Shown here: in pieces, positions 27,604-36,172 of the stretch
How positions within the stretch are numbered: the stretch's first letter is position 1
Layout of the letters: every line of letters begins with the position of its first letter
Origin: Halobaculum roseum
Lineage (GTDB): Archaea > Halobacteriota > Halobacteria > Halobacteriales > Haloferacaceae
Length of the DNA stretch: 64,000 nt
Assembly (NCBI RefSeq): GCF_019880245.1
Contig: NZ_CP082286.1
Coordinates: forward strand, 1,878,521-1,942,520
Reading direction: 5' to 3'
The notes under the pieces: generated by a model
Seen by the model: the letters and a program-made list of their open reading frames with translations, nothing else
What the model was told of the DNA's origin: nothing
The model's database searches: none
Made by a program: the position numbers and the translations under genes

Positions 27604-28638
27604 GTGTTCCGCACAGTCACCAGAGATCTGCTCGCGGTGCCCGGCTGGCTCGTCCCGATCGCCGCGGTTCTCACCCAGCTGGGCGACCCGTGGTTCCTCT
27701 ATCTCGGGCTCGCGCTCCTCTACTGGCTCGCCGACGACCGGCTGGCCGCCAACCCGCGTCGCGTCGGCGCGACTGTCGTCGCCGTCGGGCTCGGCGCCCT
27801 GGCGGTGACGGTCGGCCTCAAGAGCCTGTTCGCATTCCCCCGGCCGCCCGGCGCCGGCGAGGCTGCCGTGCCGCTGTGGCTCCCCGACCTCCTCTCGGAC
27901 GCGTACGTCAACGCCGCAACCGGCGACGGCTTCGGCTTCCCGTCGGGCCACGCGATCGGCGCGACGATGGTGTACGGCGGCCTCGCGACGTTCCTCGACG
28001 TGGGCGACAGACGGACGCGCCGGGGGGTCGCCGCCGGCGTGATCGTCGTCGTCGCGCTCAGCCGGATCGCGCTCGGCGTCCACTACCTCGCCGACGTCGC
28101 GGTCGGGATCGCCGTCGGGCTCGCCGGCCTGTGGCTGTTCGGACGGATCGCCCGCACGGGGTTCCGGCCGAACCCCGACCGGGCGTTCTTCCTCGCGGCC
28201 GTCCTCGGCGCGGCGGCGACGGTCGTCGCGGCCGTCGGCGGCCACGGCGGCGAGGTGCTCGAGGCGGGGATCGTCGTGGGCGGCGGGCTCGGCGGCTACG
28301 CCGTCTGGCGGGTTCGCGGTACAGATCCCGCGCCGGTCGGCGCCGTCGGCACCGTCGCCGGCCTGGCGCTCATCGCCGCGGTGTTCGGCGGCGCCTACGT
28401 CGTCGCCTCCGCCGGGCTCCCGTACGTCTTCGGCGTCGTCCCCGACACGACCCCCTTCCGCCTGCTCGCGGTCGTTCCCCTGTCGTTCGCCGGCGTCTCG
28501 CTCGTCGTCGCCTGGCCGACGATCGTGGACCGGGCTCGGACGGGCGGAGCGGACGAGTCGGACGCCGAGTCGGTCGCGGACCTGATCGCCGAGGCCGAGC
28601 CCAACGCGGACGGTCCGGAATCCGAGCGGTCGGAGTGA
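27604..28638 (+). CDS. PAP2-superfamily phosphatase, membrane-bound
   Basis: A 344-residue membrane protein with the three motifs of the type-2 phosphatidic acid phosphatase superfamily: KSLFAFPRPPG (KxxxxxxRP, near residue 73), FPSGHAIG (PSGH, near 115), and SRIALGVHYLAD (SRxxxxxHxxxD, near 153). About eight TM helices. Such enzymes dephosphorylate lipid phosphates or prenyl diphosphates on the outer face of the membrane. The C-terminal half after motif 3 has additional TMs and a short acidic tail. GTG start at 27604; gene order suggests co-transcription with the tandem YihY-like genes. Confidence 0.9.
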   Translation: MFRTVTRDLLAVPGWLVPIAAVLTQLGDPWFLYLGLALLYWLADDRLAANPRRVGATVVAVGLGALAVTVGLKSLFAFPRPPGAGEAAVPLWLPDLLSDAYVNAATGDGFGFPSGHAIGATMVYGGLATFLDVGDRRTRRGVAAGVIVVVALSRIALGVHYLADVAVGIAVGLAGLWLFGRIARTGFRPNPDRAFFLAAVLGAAATVVAAVGGHGGEVLEAGIVVGGGLGGYAVWRVRGTDPAPVGAVGTVAGLALIAAVFGGAYVVASAGLPYVFGVVPDTTPFRLLAVVPLSFAGVSLVVAWPTIVDRARTGGADESDAESVADLIAEAEPNADGPESERSE

Positions 28639-28740
28639 GGACGCCGGGGACGGGGCGAGGACGCCGCCGAGGGGTCGGTCTTGTGAGTGGAGCGCTGTGG
28701 CGACCACGGAGGAACGCCGAGGCAGTGGCAAAGAACCGCG

Positions 28741-28753
28741 AAAAAAAAAAAAA
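28741..28753 (-). terminator. Poly-T terminator of glnA
   Basis: Thirteen consecutive A on the plus strand, hence a T13 run on the transcript strand, begin 76 nt past the glnA stop. This is the longest homopolymer in the window and fits the U-tract terminators of archaea. Confidence 0.75.
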
Positions 28754-28828
28754 TCGGCACGGGGAGAACCGAGTCGGGTTCGGGGCCGGGACGGCGACCG
28801 GGTCGGGCCCGTCACCCGTCGTCGCGGC

Positions 28829-30208
28829 TCAGAACTTCTCGAGGTAGCGGTCGAGCTCCCAGTCGGAGACGTCGACGCGGTAGTCGTCGTACTCGGCGGT
28901 CTTCGCCTCGACGAACTTCTCGGCGACGTGGTCGCCCAGCGCCTCCTTCACGAGCTCGTCCTCCTCGAGGGCGTCGATGGCCTCGCCGAGGTTCGACGGC
29001 AGCGTGGTGATGCCGTACTCCTCGCGCTTTGCCTCGTCGAACTCGTAGATGTTCTCGCGGACCGGGTCGTCGCATTCGAGCCCCTGCTCGATGCCGTCGA
29101 GGCCGGCGTGGATGAGCACGGCGAAGGCGAGGTACGGGTTACACGAGGGGTCGGGGAAGCGTGCCTCGATGCGCGAGGCCGCCGGCACGCGGGCGGCCGG
29201 CTTGCGGATGAGCGCCGAGCGGTTCCGGTCGGACCACGCGACGTAGACGGGCGCCTCGTAGCCGGGAACCAGGCGCTTGTAGGAGTTCACCGTCGGGTTC
29301 GTCACCGCCGCGAGCGCCTCGGCGTGCTCGAGGATGCCCGCGGTGAACTGCTTGGCCTCCTCGCTGAGGTCGAACTCGTCGTCGTCGTCGTGGAACGCGT
29401 TCTCGCCGTCCTCGGTGAACAGCGAGATGTGCGTGTGCATCCCCGAGCCGTTGATCTTCGGGATCGGCTTGGGCATGAACGTCGCGTGGAGGTCGTGCTG
29501 GGCGGCGATGGCGCGCACGACGGTGCGGAAGGTGCCGACGTTGTCGGCGGTCGTGAGCGCGTCGTCGTACTCGAAGTTGATCTCGTGTTGGCCCTCGGCG
29601 ACCTCGTGGTGGGACGCCTCGATCTCGAAGCCCATGTCCTCCAGGCCGTAGATGATGTCGCGGCGCACGTCGCTGGCGAGGTCCTTGGGCGCGAGGTCGA
29701 AGTAGCCGCCGGCGTCGTTCGTCTTCGTCGTCGCGCGGCCGTCCTCGTCCTCCTCGAACAGGAAGAACTCCGGCTCGGGCGCGGCGTTGACCTCGTACCC
29801 CATCTCGGCGGCGCGATCCAGCGCGTCCTTGAGGATGCCGCGGGGATCGCCCTCGAACGGCTCGCCCGTCGAGGTGTTGATCACGTCGCAGATGAGGCGC
29901 GCGGCACCGCCGTCCTCGCCCTCGCGGGTCCGCCACGGGAGCACCGAGAACGTCTCGGGGTCCGGTTTGAGACGCATGTCCGACTCCTGGATGCGTACGA
30001 AGCCGTCGATCGAGGAGCCGTCGAAGTAGATGCCCTCGGTGAACGCCTTCTCCGCCTGCGTCGCGGGGACGGAGACGTTCTTCACCGTCCCCAGGATGTC
30101 CGTGAACTGAAGGCGGAGGAAGTCGATACCCTTCTCGTCGATCTCGTCGATGACGTCCTGCTCGACGGCGCTGAGCCCGCCGTCCGGCTTGGTGTTACCG
30201 TCCGTCAT
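28829..30208 (-). CDS. glnA: Glutamine synthetase type I
   Basis: ATP-dependent synthesis of glutamine from glutamate and ammonia; 459 residues. Family landmarks are [16 protein letters not shown], the flexible region [29 protein letters not shown] (metal-binding Glu), [26 protein letters not shown] (ammonia/ATP site), [17 protein letters not shown], and the C-terminal Glu/Arg block [20 protein letters not shown] at 30208 gives a leaderless-type start behind a TATATA box. It is divergent from an Lrp/AsnC gene, an arrangement known in halobacteria where the adjacent Lrp controls glnA. A poly-T terminator follows. Confidence 0.97.
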   Translation of the reverse strand: MTDGNTKPDGGLSAVEQDVIDEIDEKGIDFLRLQFTDILGTVKNVSVPATQAEKAFTEGIYFDGSSIDGFVRIQESDMRLKPDPETFSVLPWRTREGEDGGAARLICDVINTSTGEPFEGDPRGILKDALDRAAEMGYEVNAAPEPEFFLFEEDEDGRATTKTNDAGGYFDLAPKDLASDVRRDIIYGLEDMGFEIEASHHEVAEGQHEINFEYDDALTTADNVGTFRTVVRAIAAQHDLHATFMPKPIPKINGSGMHTHISLFTEDGENAFHDDDDEFDLSEEAKQFTAGILEHAEALAAVTNPTVNSYKRLVPGYEAPVYVAWSDRNRSALIRKPAARVPAASRIEARFPDPSCNPYLAFAVLIHAGLDGIEQGLECDDPVRENIYEFDEAKREEYGITTLPSNLGEAIDALEEDELVKEALGDHVAEKFVEAKTAEYDDYRVDVSDWELDRYLEKF

Positions 30209-30230
30209 GTTGTGACGTTTGACTTCATAC

Positions 30231-30249
30231 ACTCCCGGTATATAGGAGT
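30231..30249 (-). promoter_or_regulatory. glnA promoter: TATATA inside an inverted repeat
   Basis: TATATA at 30239-30244 is 31 nt before the glnA ATG. It is flanked by ACTCC (30231-30235) and GGAGT (30245-30249), a symmetric five-base pair around the box. A dimeric Lrp-type regulator binding here would cover the TATA element; that is inference. Confidence 0.6.
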
Positions 30250-30301
30250 TGACGGTCAGTGCAATTTCCCCTTCCGCTCTCTCGTAGTGGACATCCGTCA
30301 A

Positions 30302-30309
30302 ATTCTAAT
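30302..30309 (+). promoter_or_regulatory. TATA-like box of the lrp gene
   Basis: ATTCTAAT ends 25 nt before the ATG at 30334. Confidence 0.4.
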
Positions 30310-30333
30310 GGGGGGAACCCGTGGTCGAGTGTA

Positions 30334-30792
30334 ATGACGTACGAAAACCTCGATGCCAAGCTCGTCAACGCGCTGTTAGGGAACGGTCGTGCCAGCCTCC
30401 GCTCGCTGGGCGAGGACCTCGACGTGTCGGTGACGACCGTCTCGAACCACCTCCGCGATCTCGAAGACGAGGGCGTGATCGAGGGGTACACCCCGCGGGT
30501 GAACTACGACCGGCTCGGCTACGACGTGACGGCGATCGTCCAGCTGAAGGTGGAGGGGAGCGCGCTGCCCGACATCGTCGACCGCCTCCGCGAGCAAAAG
30601 CAGATGGTCTCCGTCTACGAGGTCACCGGCGACTACGACGTCATCGCGATCGGGAAGTTCCGTGACACCGACGAGATGAACGAGGGGATCAAGGGGCTGC
30701 TCGCCGACCAGGACATCCGCGAGACGAACACCTCGGTCGTGCTCAACACCGTCGTGGAGAACGCGCAGTTCGACCTCGACGTCCAGGAGTGA
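30334..30792 (+). CDS. lrp: Lrp/AsnC-family transcription regulator
   Basis: A 152-residue regulator. The N-terminal winged helix-turn-helix includes [21 protein letters not shown] and [20 protein letters not shown], and the RAM ligand-binding domain follows ([32 protein letters not shown]). It is divergent from glnA, with only 125 bp between the start codons containing both promoters and a symmetric element over the glnA box. Halobacterial Lrp proteins at this locus are known to act on glnA, so regulation of nitrogen assimilation is likely. The effector is probably an amino acid. Confidence 0.92.
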   Translation: MTYENLDAKLVNALLGNGRASLRSLGEDLDVSVTTVSNHLRDLEDEGVIEGYTPRVNYDRLGYDVTAIVQLKVEGSALPDIVDRLREQKQMVSVYEVTGDYDVIAIGKFRDTDEMNEGIKGLLADQDIRETNTSVVLNTVVENAQFDLDVQE

Positions 30793-30861
30793 ACCGTCGC
30801 TCGCGGCGCTCGACGCGTCCGAGCGTGTGAGAAGCGGTAGCGAGCCGACCGACCGCCGAGT

Positions 30862-31014
30862 TTACACCATGAACTCGGTCACGTTGTCCATGTCCGTCCG
30901 ACAGAACGGGCAGCGGTACCGGGTCGAGAATCCGCCGGACTGGGCCGTCGTCTTCGCCTCGAGTTCGTGCATTCCGATCTGACGGCCGCAGTCGGGACAG
31001 TTCACCTTTGGCAC
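30862..31014 (-). CDS. Small CPxCG-type zinc ribbon protein (50 residues)
   Basis: This gene was found by reading the minus strand: GTG at 31014 gives MPKVNCPDCGRQIGMHELEA..., ending FMV and TAA at 30862-30864. Two CPxC knuckles (C6-P-D-C9 and C35-P-F-C38) make a single zinc ribbon. Haloarchaea encode many such very small CPxCG zinc finger proteins, several needed for growth or stress adaptation; individual roles are mostly unknown. A TTTATG box 25 nt upstream supports the start and a leaderless message. It is convergent to lrp. The high coding quality, zinc motif and promoter make it real despite its size. Confidence 0.85.
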   Translation of the reverse strand: MPKVNCPDCGRQIGMHELEAKTTAQSGGFSTRYRCPFCRTDMDNVTEFMV

Positions 31015-31038
31015 GTCCGAGTGACACGGTCACATACG

Positions 31039-31044
31039 CATAAA
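31039..31044 (-). promoter_or_regulatory. TATA box of the zinc-ribbon gene
   Basis: TTTATG on the minus strand, 25 nt before the GTG at 31014. Confidence 0.5.
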
Positions 31045-31139
31045 TCCCGGTACCGTACCGCAGAGAGAAATCTATTAGTACATGCACTTCCGTGAAGGTT
31101 GTCGGCTCGATGGCGGGCGGCACCGAGGGCGCCGCCGTT

Positions 31140-31172
31140 CCGCTCGTGTGGGATTGATCCCCACACGAGCGG
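31140..31172. repeat. Perfect 13-bp hairpin
   Basis: CCGCTCGTGTGGG at 31140-31152 pairs exactly with CCCACACGAGCGG at 31160-31172 around the 7-nt loop ATTGATC. A neighbouring stem (GGTC.CGA against TCGGACC, about 31171-31194) follows at once, giving a multi-stem structure. There is no T-run on either side, so a simple terminator is not obvious. Confidence 0.6.
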
Positions 31173-31330
31173 TCCCGACGGCTCCTGATCGGACCCCATG
31201 ACTTCGGGTGGAGCGGCGGACCGGCTCACGTTCGCTATCGCGGTCGGTTGGGGTGTCGTTGGGTGGCTTCGAGAGCTTGTTCGCGCCCCGTTCACTCGGC
31301 GTCGCGCTTTTGGTGGGCGGCTCGGGCCAC

Positions 31331-31353
31331 GCGGCCTCCCTTCGGTCGGCCGC
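31331..31353. repeat. Intergenic hairpin, loop shared with 23377-23398
   Basis: GCGGCC and GGCCGC enclose TCCCTTCGGT plus one extra base. The related copy near 23377 has GAGGCC and GGCCTC, so the stem positions vary together. Confidence 0.5.
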
Positions 31354-31395
31354 GGACACCTCGCCGCCGTTCTACCGAGGCCTCGTTCACTTCGT

Positions 31396-32484
31396 TCACT
31401 CGGCCCCGCCGTCCTCGAACGTAAACGTCCCGTCCCGCTGAACGACCTCGCCGTCCAGCTCGATCACGGAGTCCTCGCTCATGTCGACGATCATGTCCAC
31501 GTGTTCGGCGGACTCGTTGACCTCGTTGCCCTCGCCGACGGTGTCGGGGTACGCCGACCCGACGGCCATGTGGACGGTGTCGCCCATCTTCTCGTCGAAC
31601 AGCATGTTGTACGTGAAGCGGTCGATGGCGCGGTTCATCCCGATGCCGAGTTCCCCGAGGTAGCGCGCGTTCTCGTCGGTGTTGAACACGCCCTCCAGCA
31701 CCGCCTCGTTACGCTCGGCGGAGAATTCTTCGACGCGGCCGTCCTCGAAGGTGAGCCGCACGCCCTCGATCTCGCGACCCTGGCGGTACAGCGGCAGGTC
31801 GAAGTACACCTCGCCCTCGACGCTGTCCTTGACGGGCGCGGTGAACACCTCGCCGCCCGGGAGGTTCGCCTTCCCGTCGTCGTTGAGCGCGGTGTTGCCC
31901 GCCACCGACATCGTGAGGTCGGTCTCCTCGCCGGACTTGATCCGGACCTCCTCGGCGTCGTCGATGAGGTCGACCATCTGCTGTTGGAACTCCGCCTGCG
32001 CCTCCCAGTCGAGACTGACGGCGTCGTACACGAAGTTCTCGTACTCCTCGGTGCTCATGCCCGCGAGCTGGGCGTGCCCGCTCGTCGGGAACTGCGTGAG
32101 ACACCACGTCTTCGAGAGGCGCTCCTTCTGGACCGGCCGGCGCGCGCGGTTGTAGTCGGCGGTCGTCTCGGGGTCCACGTCGGCCTTCTCGGAGACGTTG
32201 CCGCCGCTGCGGGCGATCACGAACGCGTCGGCCTCCTCGTAGAGGGCCAGCTCGTGGTCGGGCAGCTCGAAGTCGTCCTCGCGGGCGCGGAGGTACGCGC
32301 GGGCGGCGCGCTGGGAGTTGTTCAGGTAGACGGGGTTCGCGCCGATGTCGCCGGCGTACTCGTGGAGGGCGACCGCCAGGTCCTCCGCCTCGGCCGGGAG
32401 CTGGATGACGAGATCGTCGCCCGCCTCCAGTTCGATGGAGTGGTCGACGATAGTCTCGGCGTGCTCGCGGATTCGCGGGTCCAT
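31396..32484 (-). CDS. Aminopeptidase, M29 (thermophilic metalloprotease) family
   Basis: Cytosolic metallo-aminopeptidase of 362 residues. Family blocks are the N-terminal GDDLVIQLPAEAEDLAVAL, AGDIGANPVYL, the metal-ligand region PGGEVFTAPVKDSVEGEV, LGELGIGMNRAI, the His-containing segment MGDTVHMAVGSAYP, and HVDMIVDM near the C-terminus. The invariant Glu and His ligands are present within these blocks. ATG at 32484 matches the family's usual N-terminus. It is followed on the same strand by no close gene. Members remove N-terminal residues from peptides during protein turnover. Confidence 0.92.
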   Translation of the reverse strand: MDPRIREHAETIVDHSIELEAGDDLVIQLPAEAEDLAVALHEYAGDIGANPVYLNNSQRAARAYLRAREDDFELPDHELALYEEADAFVIARSGGNVSEKADVDPETTADYNRARRPVQKERLSKTWCLTQFPTSGHAQLAGMSTEEYENFVYDAVSLDWEAQAEFQQQMVDLIDDAEEVRIKSGEETDLTMSVAGNTALNDDGKANLPGGEVFTAPVKDSVEGEVYFDLPLYRQGREIEGVRLTFEDGRVEEFSAERNEAVLEGVFNTDENARYLGELGIGMNRAIDRFTYNMLFDEKMGDTVHMAVGSAYPDTVGEGNEVNESAEHVDMIVDMSEDSVIELDGEVVQRDGTFTFEDGGAE

Positions 32485-32578
32485 GTACGGCGCTTGCCGG
32501 CCGCCCGAGTAGGGGTTTCGGTCCCGGCGCGACGCCGACGACCCGCCCCGGTCGGCTCACCCGTCGCGTCGGACCGAC

Positions 32579-32932
32579 TCACCCGTCGGGTTCGACCCGG
32601 TCCAACACGACGCCGTCGGCGAACGCCCCGCGTTCGGCGGCCTTCTCGCGGCGGAGCCGCTCGATCCGGTCGCGGTCGCGACGCTCGACAAGCGCGTCCA
32701 GCACCGCCGACAGGTCCGCGAGTTCGGCGTCGACGGACTCCTCGGGGTCCTCGGCCGCCTCGCGTGCTTCGGTCGCCTCCTCGACGAGCTTGTCGAGGAG
32801 GTAGCGATCCAGTTCCTCGCCGTCGACCGTCCGCGTGACGGGCCGCTCGCCGTCCGCGCGGATCACGTCTGGGATGTCGTCGCGGACGAGCTTGTCGTAC
32901 TCGACCGTGCTCGCGTCGTCGTTCACGGGCAC
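32579..32932 (-). CDS. MazG-like nucleotide pyrophosphohydrolase (phosphoribosyl-ATP pyrophosphatase-like)
   Basis: A 117-residue protein with the N-terminal signature YDKLVRDDIPDVI of a haloarchaeal/bacterial house-cleaning family related to MazG and HisE. The helical core holds the Glu cluster KLVEEATEAREAAEDPEE and the segment ELADLSAVLDAL, the usual ExxE...EDxxD-type metal site. Such proteins remove non-canonical or excess nucleoside triphosphates. It may also be annotated phosphoribosyl-ATP pyrophosphohydrolase-like, but no his genes are near. It lies 66 bp from the next minus-strand gene at its start side. Confidence 0.8.
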   Translation of the reverse strand: MPVNDDASTVEYDKLVRDDIPDVIRADGERPVTRTVDGEELDRYLLDKLVEEATEAREAAEDPEESVDAELADLSAVLDALVERRDRDRIERLRREKAAERGAFADGVVLDRVEPDG

Positions 32933-32998
32933 ACGAACGGCGAGAACGGGTGAAAGTCGGTTCGGTCGCGGGGCCGGGGTCGCCGGGGAGCCGGAGCG

Positions 32999-33286
32999 CT
33001 ACGGCCCGCCGTACCCCTGCTCGGTCGCCCACTCGCGAAGCTCGGCGTACACGTCCTCTCGGTCGTCGCGGTCGCCCGAGGCCAGCACGCGGTACCGCTC
33101 GCGCTCGCGGTCCTCGACGACGGCGACCGACTTCGCCTCGGTCGTGATCAGCATCGCCGGCACCACCTCGGTCCCGGAGCGTTGCGCGATCACCTCGTGG
33201 TGGGCCTCGACGATCCGGTCGGACTCCGTCAGCCCGCGGACCTGCGCGGCGCCCATCGGGTACGGGAGCGAGTCGATCAGCGACAT
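32999..33286 (-). CDS. Hypothetical protein co-transcribed with alaS
   Basis: A 95-residue protein starting MSLIDSLPYPMGAAQVRGLTE. It is an alpha/beta-looking small protein, with VPAMLITTEAKSVAVVEDRER in the middle and a charged helix at the C-terminus (REDVYAELREWATEQGYG). No Cys, no membrane segment. Its ATG is 13 bases downstream of the alaS stop, so it is almost certainly in the alaS transcript. I do not recognise the family; conserved linkage to alaS in other haloarchaea would suggest a tRNA or translation link. Confidence 0.75.
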   Translation of the reverse strand: MSLIDSLPYPMGAAQVRGLTESDRIVEAHHEVIAQRSGTEVVPAMLITTEAKSVAVVEDRERERYRVLASGDRDDREDVYAELREWATEQGYGGP

Positions 33287-33299
33287 CGGGGACGAGGGG

Positions 33300-36068
33300 T
33301 CACGCCTCCAGCTTCTGCCGGAGGATCTCCGCGGCCGAGTCGAGCGCGTCGTCGAGCGCGTCCACGTCGGGACCGCCGCCCTGCGCGAAGTCCGGCGGGC
33401 CGCCCCCGCCGCCGCCGACGCGGCCGGCGAGCTCGCCGACGACCTCGCCGGCGTTGACGCCGACGCCGTCGGGGACGCCGACGACGAACGTCGCGGCGCC
33501 ACCCGCACCCGAGCCGAGCACGGCGATCCGGCCGTCCTCGACGTGGGCGTTGGCGGTGACGCGAAGCTCGTCGGTGTCGGCGTCCATCCGCTGGACGACC
33601 GCGACGGCGTCGCCGACCTCGACCTCCTCGCCGCCCGCGGCGGCGCGAAGCTCCGCCAGCTCCTCCTTCAGACGGTCGATGGTCTTGCCGCGCTGCTTCC
33701 ACTCGGTGAAGAAGCGCTCGGCCGTCTCGGGTACCTCCTGGGGGTCGACCGAGAGCACGTCGGCGGCGTCGTACAGCGCGTCCTCGGTGCGGTGGGTCGC
33801 GTCGAGGGCGGCCTCGCCGGCGGCGAACACGAGGCGCTCGACGCCGTCCTGCACGGGCTCGGTCTTCAGCAGCTTGATCGCGCCGATGTCGCCCGTCCGG
33901 GCGACGTGGGTCCCGCCGCAGGCCTGCACGTCGTCGCCGACGCGGATGAGCCGGATCTGCTCGCCCGGCGGGATGCCGCCCTGATACAGGTCGAAGCCGT
34001 GCTCGGACTCCGCCTCGTGGCGGTCGGGCCACTCCTGCTTGACGGGGACGTTCCGGCGCACCAGGTCGTTGGCGACCTCCTCGATCGCCTTCACCTGCTC
34101 GCGCGTCACGCGGTCGTAGTGGGTCACGTCGAGCCGCGAGGACTGGAGCCCCTTCTGGGCGCCCGCCTGCCGGACGTGCTCGCCGAGCACCTGCCGGGCG
34201 GCGTAGCCGACGATGTGGGTCGCGGTGTGGTGGCGCATCAGCCGCCGGCGACGCTCGCCGTCGACCTGGCCGGTGACGAACTCGCCCTTTCCGGGGTCCT
34301 CGTCGGTACGGTGAAGCACCACGTCGCCGCGGATCTGTACGTCCTCGACCTCGACGGTGGCGTCGTCGGTCGAGAGCGTCCCGCGGTCGGCGGGCTGGCC
34401 GCCGCCCTCGGGGTAGAACATCGTCTGGTCGAGCACCACGTCGTAGCCGTCCTCGCGCTCGAACACGTCGAGGACGACCGCCTCGAACTCCGTGCGCTCC
34501 TGGTCGTCGTAGTAGAGCCGTTCGGTCTCCGGCAGGTCGGCGAGGCGCTCGTCGGCGTCGTCCTCGCGGTCGAACGCCTGCGCGGAGTCGTGGCGGGAGG
34601 CGACGAGCCCGTAGAAGTCGTCCGGCACCTCGACGGTCGCGCCGCGCTCGGCGGCGATGTCCTCGACCATGTCCGGCTGGATCCCGTGGGAGTCGTACAG
34701 CTCGATCAGCTCCTCGACCGGAATTGGCTCGCCGGTGCCGGCGTACTCGTCGGCCAGCGCCTCCACCTTGCGGCCGCCGCGTTCGAGCGTCTCGCGGTAC
34801 TTCTCGACCTCGGTGCGCACCATGTCGCGGATCGTGTCGCGGTTCTCGTAGCCGAGGCGGTCGGCCTGCATGTCGACCAGCTCGTCGAGGGGCGCGTCGA
34901 CGCCGACCTCGTCGACGAGGCGCTTCGTCCGGCGCAGGACCATCCGCGCGAGGTAGCCCGTCCCGACGTTCGAGGGGACGATCTCGTCGCCGAACATGTA
35001 CGCGAGCGTCCGGCAGTGGTCGGCGATGGCGTAGATGTTCTCCAGCGGCTCCAGCAGGTCGGTCAGCTCGTCGGTGTCGACGCCGAGCTTGTCGGCGATG
35101 TTGTCGCGGGCGGCCTCGACGTCCTCGGCCTCGTCGATGTCGAGGTGGCCCGCCAGCGTGGAGGCGCGGCGAACCAGCTCCTCCTCCTCGTCGCTCAGGT
35201 CGATCCCGGCGTTGTCCTTCAGGAACTCGATGGCGTCGGGGTAGATGGCCTCGTAGACCGTCGGGGTGCCCTGGCTCATCCAGGTCCACCGCTCCAGCCC
35301 GTACCCGGTGTCCACGATGTACGTGTCCATCTCGGAGTACGTGTTGCCGTCCTTCAGCTCGTACTCGCCCTCGGGGTCCTGCTCCAGCGACATGAAGACG
35401 AGCGTCGCCAGCTCCGCACCCTTGTAGATGACCTCGATGGCGGGGCCGGCGTTGCCGCCGCCGACCCACGGGTCCTCGATGTAGGTGATCTCCTCCAGGT
35501 CCGCGCCCATCTCCTCGAACAGGCCGTCACACAGGCGGACGGTCTCGTCCTTCCAGTAGACCTCCCCGGAGTAGGCGTACTTGTCGCCGACCTCCTCCTT
35601 CGCGTTGAACGCGTGGTGGGCCATCATCTCGAAGGCCATCGTGTGGCGGCCGGTCTTGCCCACGTTGTCGATGTCCTGCATCCGGATGCACGGCTGGCTG
35701 ACGGTCAGCGGGTTCGCCGGCGGCGGCGTCTGTCCGGAGGTGACCAGCGGCTGGAAGTCGTAGATGGACGCCTGCGTGAGCAGCACGTCGTCGCGCCAGC
35801 GGTTCGCCGCGACCGGGTACGGCTCGATCCGCTCGTGGTCGTGGGCCTCGAAGTACGAGAGGAACGCCTCCCGCATCTCCTCGAGGGTGTACGCCTCGTC
35901 GAAGCCGGGGTCGCCGATGAAGGAGTAGTCCTCGCAGGGCGGCTCGCCGCACAGCTCCCGCTCGTCGTCGCGGGTCCAGAAGTGGTCCCCGCAGGAGGAA
36001 CACTCCCGTCGGGAGAACCCCTCCTCCTCGAAGTAGTCGAGGCGGTACTCCGCGGTAAGGTCGCTCAT
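33300..36068 (-). CDS. alaS: Alanyl-tRNA synthetase
   Basis: Charges tRNA-Ala and edits mischarged Ser/Gly; 922 residues, the archaeal long form. The N-terminal zinc site (C23, C26, C40, C45) is specific to archaeal AlaRS. The class II catalytic core follows ([32 protein letters not shown]). The editing domain carries HTATH (near residue 610) and CGGTHV (near 716), and a DHHA1 domain with a Gly-rich loop ([15 protein letters not shown]) ends the protein. ATG at 36068 has a CTTTTGC box about 30 nt upstream. A 95-residue hypothetical gene follows at 13 bp. Confidence 0.97.
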   Translation of the reverse strand: MSDLTAEYRLDYFEEEGFSRRECSSCGDHFWTRDDERELCGEPPCEDYSFIGDPGFDEAYTLEEMREAFLSYFEAHDHERIEPYPVAANRWRDDVLLTQASIYDFQPLVTSGQTPPPANPLTVSQPCIRMQDIDNVGKTGRHTMAFEMMAHHAFNAKEEVGDKYAYSGEVYWKDETVRLCDGLFEEMGADLEEITYIEDPWVGGGNAGPAIEVIYKGAELATLVFMSLEQDPEGEYELKDGNTYSEMDTYIVDTGYGLERWTWMSQGTPTVYEAIYPDAIEFLKDNAGIDLSDEEEELVRRASTLAGHLDIDEAEDVEAARDNIADKLGVDTDELTDLLEPLENIYAIADHCRTLAYMFGDEIVPSNVGTGYLARMVLRRTKRLVDEVGVDAPLDELVDMQADRLGYENRDTIRDMVRTEVEKYRETLERGGRKVEALADEYAGTGEPIPVEELIELYDSHGIQPDMVEDIAAERGATVEVPDDFYGLVASRHDSAQAFDREDDADERLADLPETERLYYDDQERTEFEAVVLDVFEREDGYDVVLDQTMFYPEGGGQPADRGTLSTDDATVEVEDVQIRGDVVLHRTDEDPGKGEFVTGQVDGERRRRLMRHHTATHIVGYAARQVLGEHVRQAGAQKGLQSSRLDVTHYDRVTREQVKAIEEVANDLVRRNVPVKQEWPDRHEAESEHGFDLYQGGIPPGEQIRLIRVGDDVQACGGTHVARTGDIGAIKLLKTEPVQDGVERLVFAAGEAALDATHRTEDALYDAADVLSVDPQEVPETAERFFTEWKQRGKTIDRLKEELAELRAAAGGEEVEVGDAVAVVQRMDADTDELRVTANAHVEDGRIAVLGSGAGGAATFVVGVPDGVGVNAGEVVGELAGRVGGGGGGPPDFAQGGGPDVDALDDALDSAAEILRQKLEA

Positions 36069-36172
36069 TACCAGGTTGTGCCCCGTCGCCGCGCAAAAGG
36101 GTTCCGGGCCGCGCTCGCCGGCGCTCGGGTCCCCGTTACTGTTAAATGACGAACCGACAACATCGGGTAACT

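Larger units (their letters stand above)
31015..31395. other. Structured intergenic region
   Basis: About 380 bp between the zinc-ribbon gene and the aminopeptidase, without a convincing ORF. It holds a 13-bp perfect hairpin (31140-31172), a smaller GC hairpin (GGCGGC against GCCGCC, about 31117-31137), a possible promoter CTATTAGTA at 31072-31080, and the hairpin at 31331-31353. A small structured RNA transcribed rightwards is possible. Confidence 0.5.

Noticed and set aside
25252-28815. A 1187-codon minus-strand open frame over the YihY and PAP2 genes
   Set aside because: It is antisense to well-supported genes and reads as Arg/Asp/His-rich low complexity without any domain.
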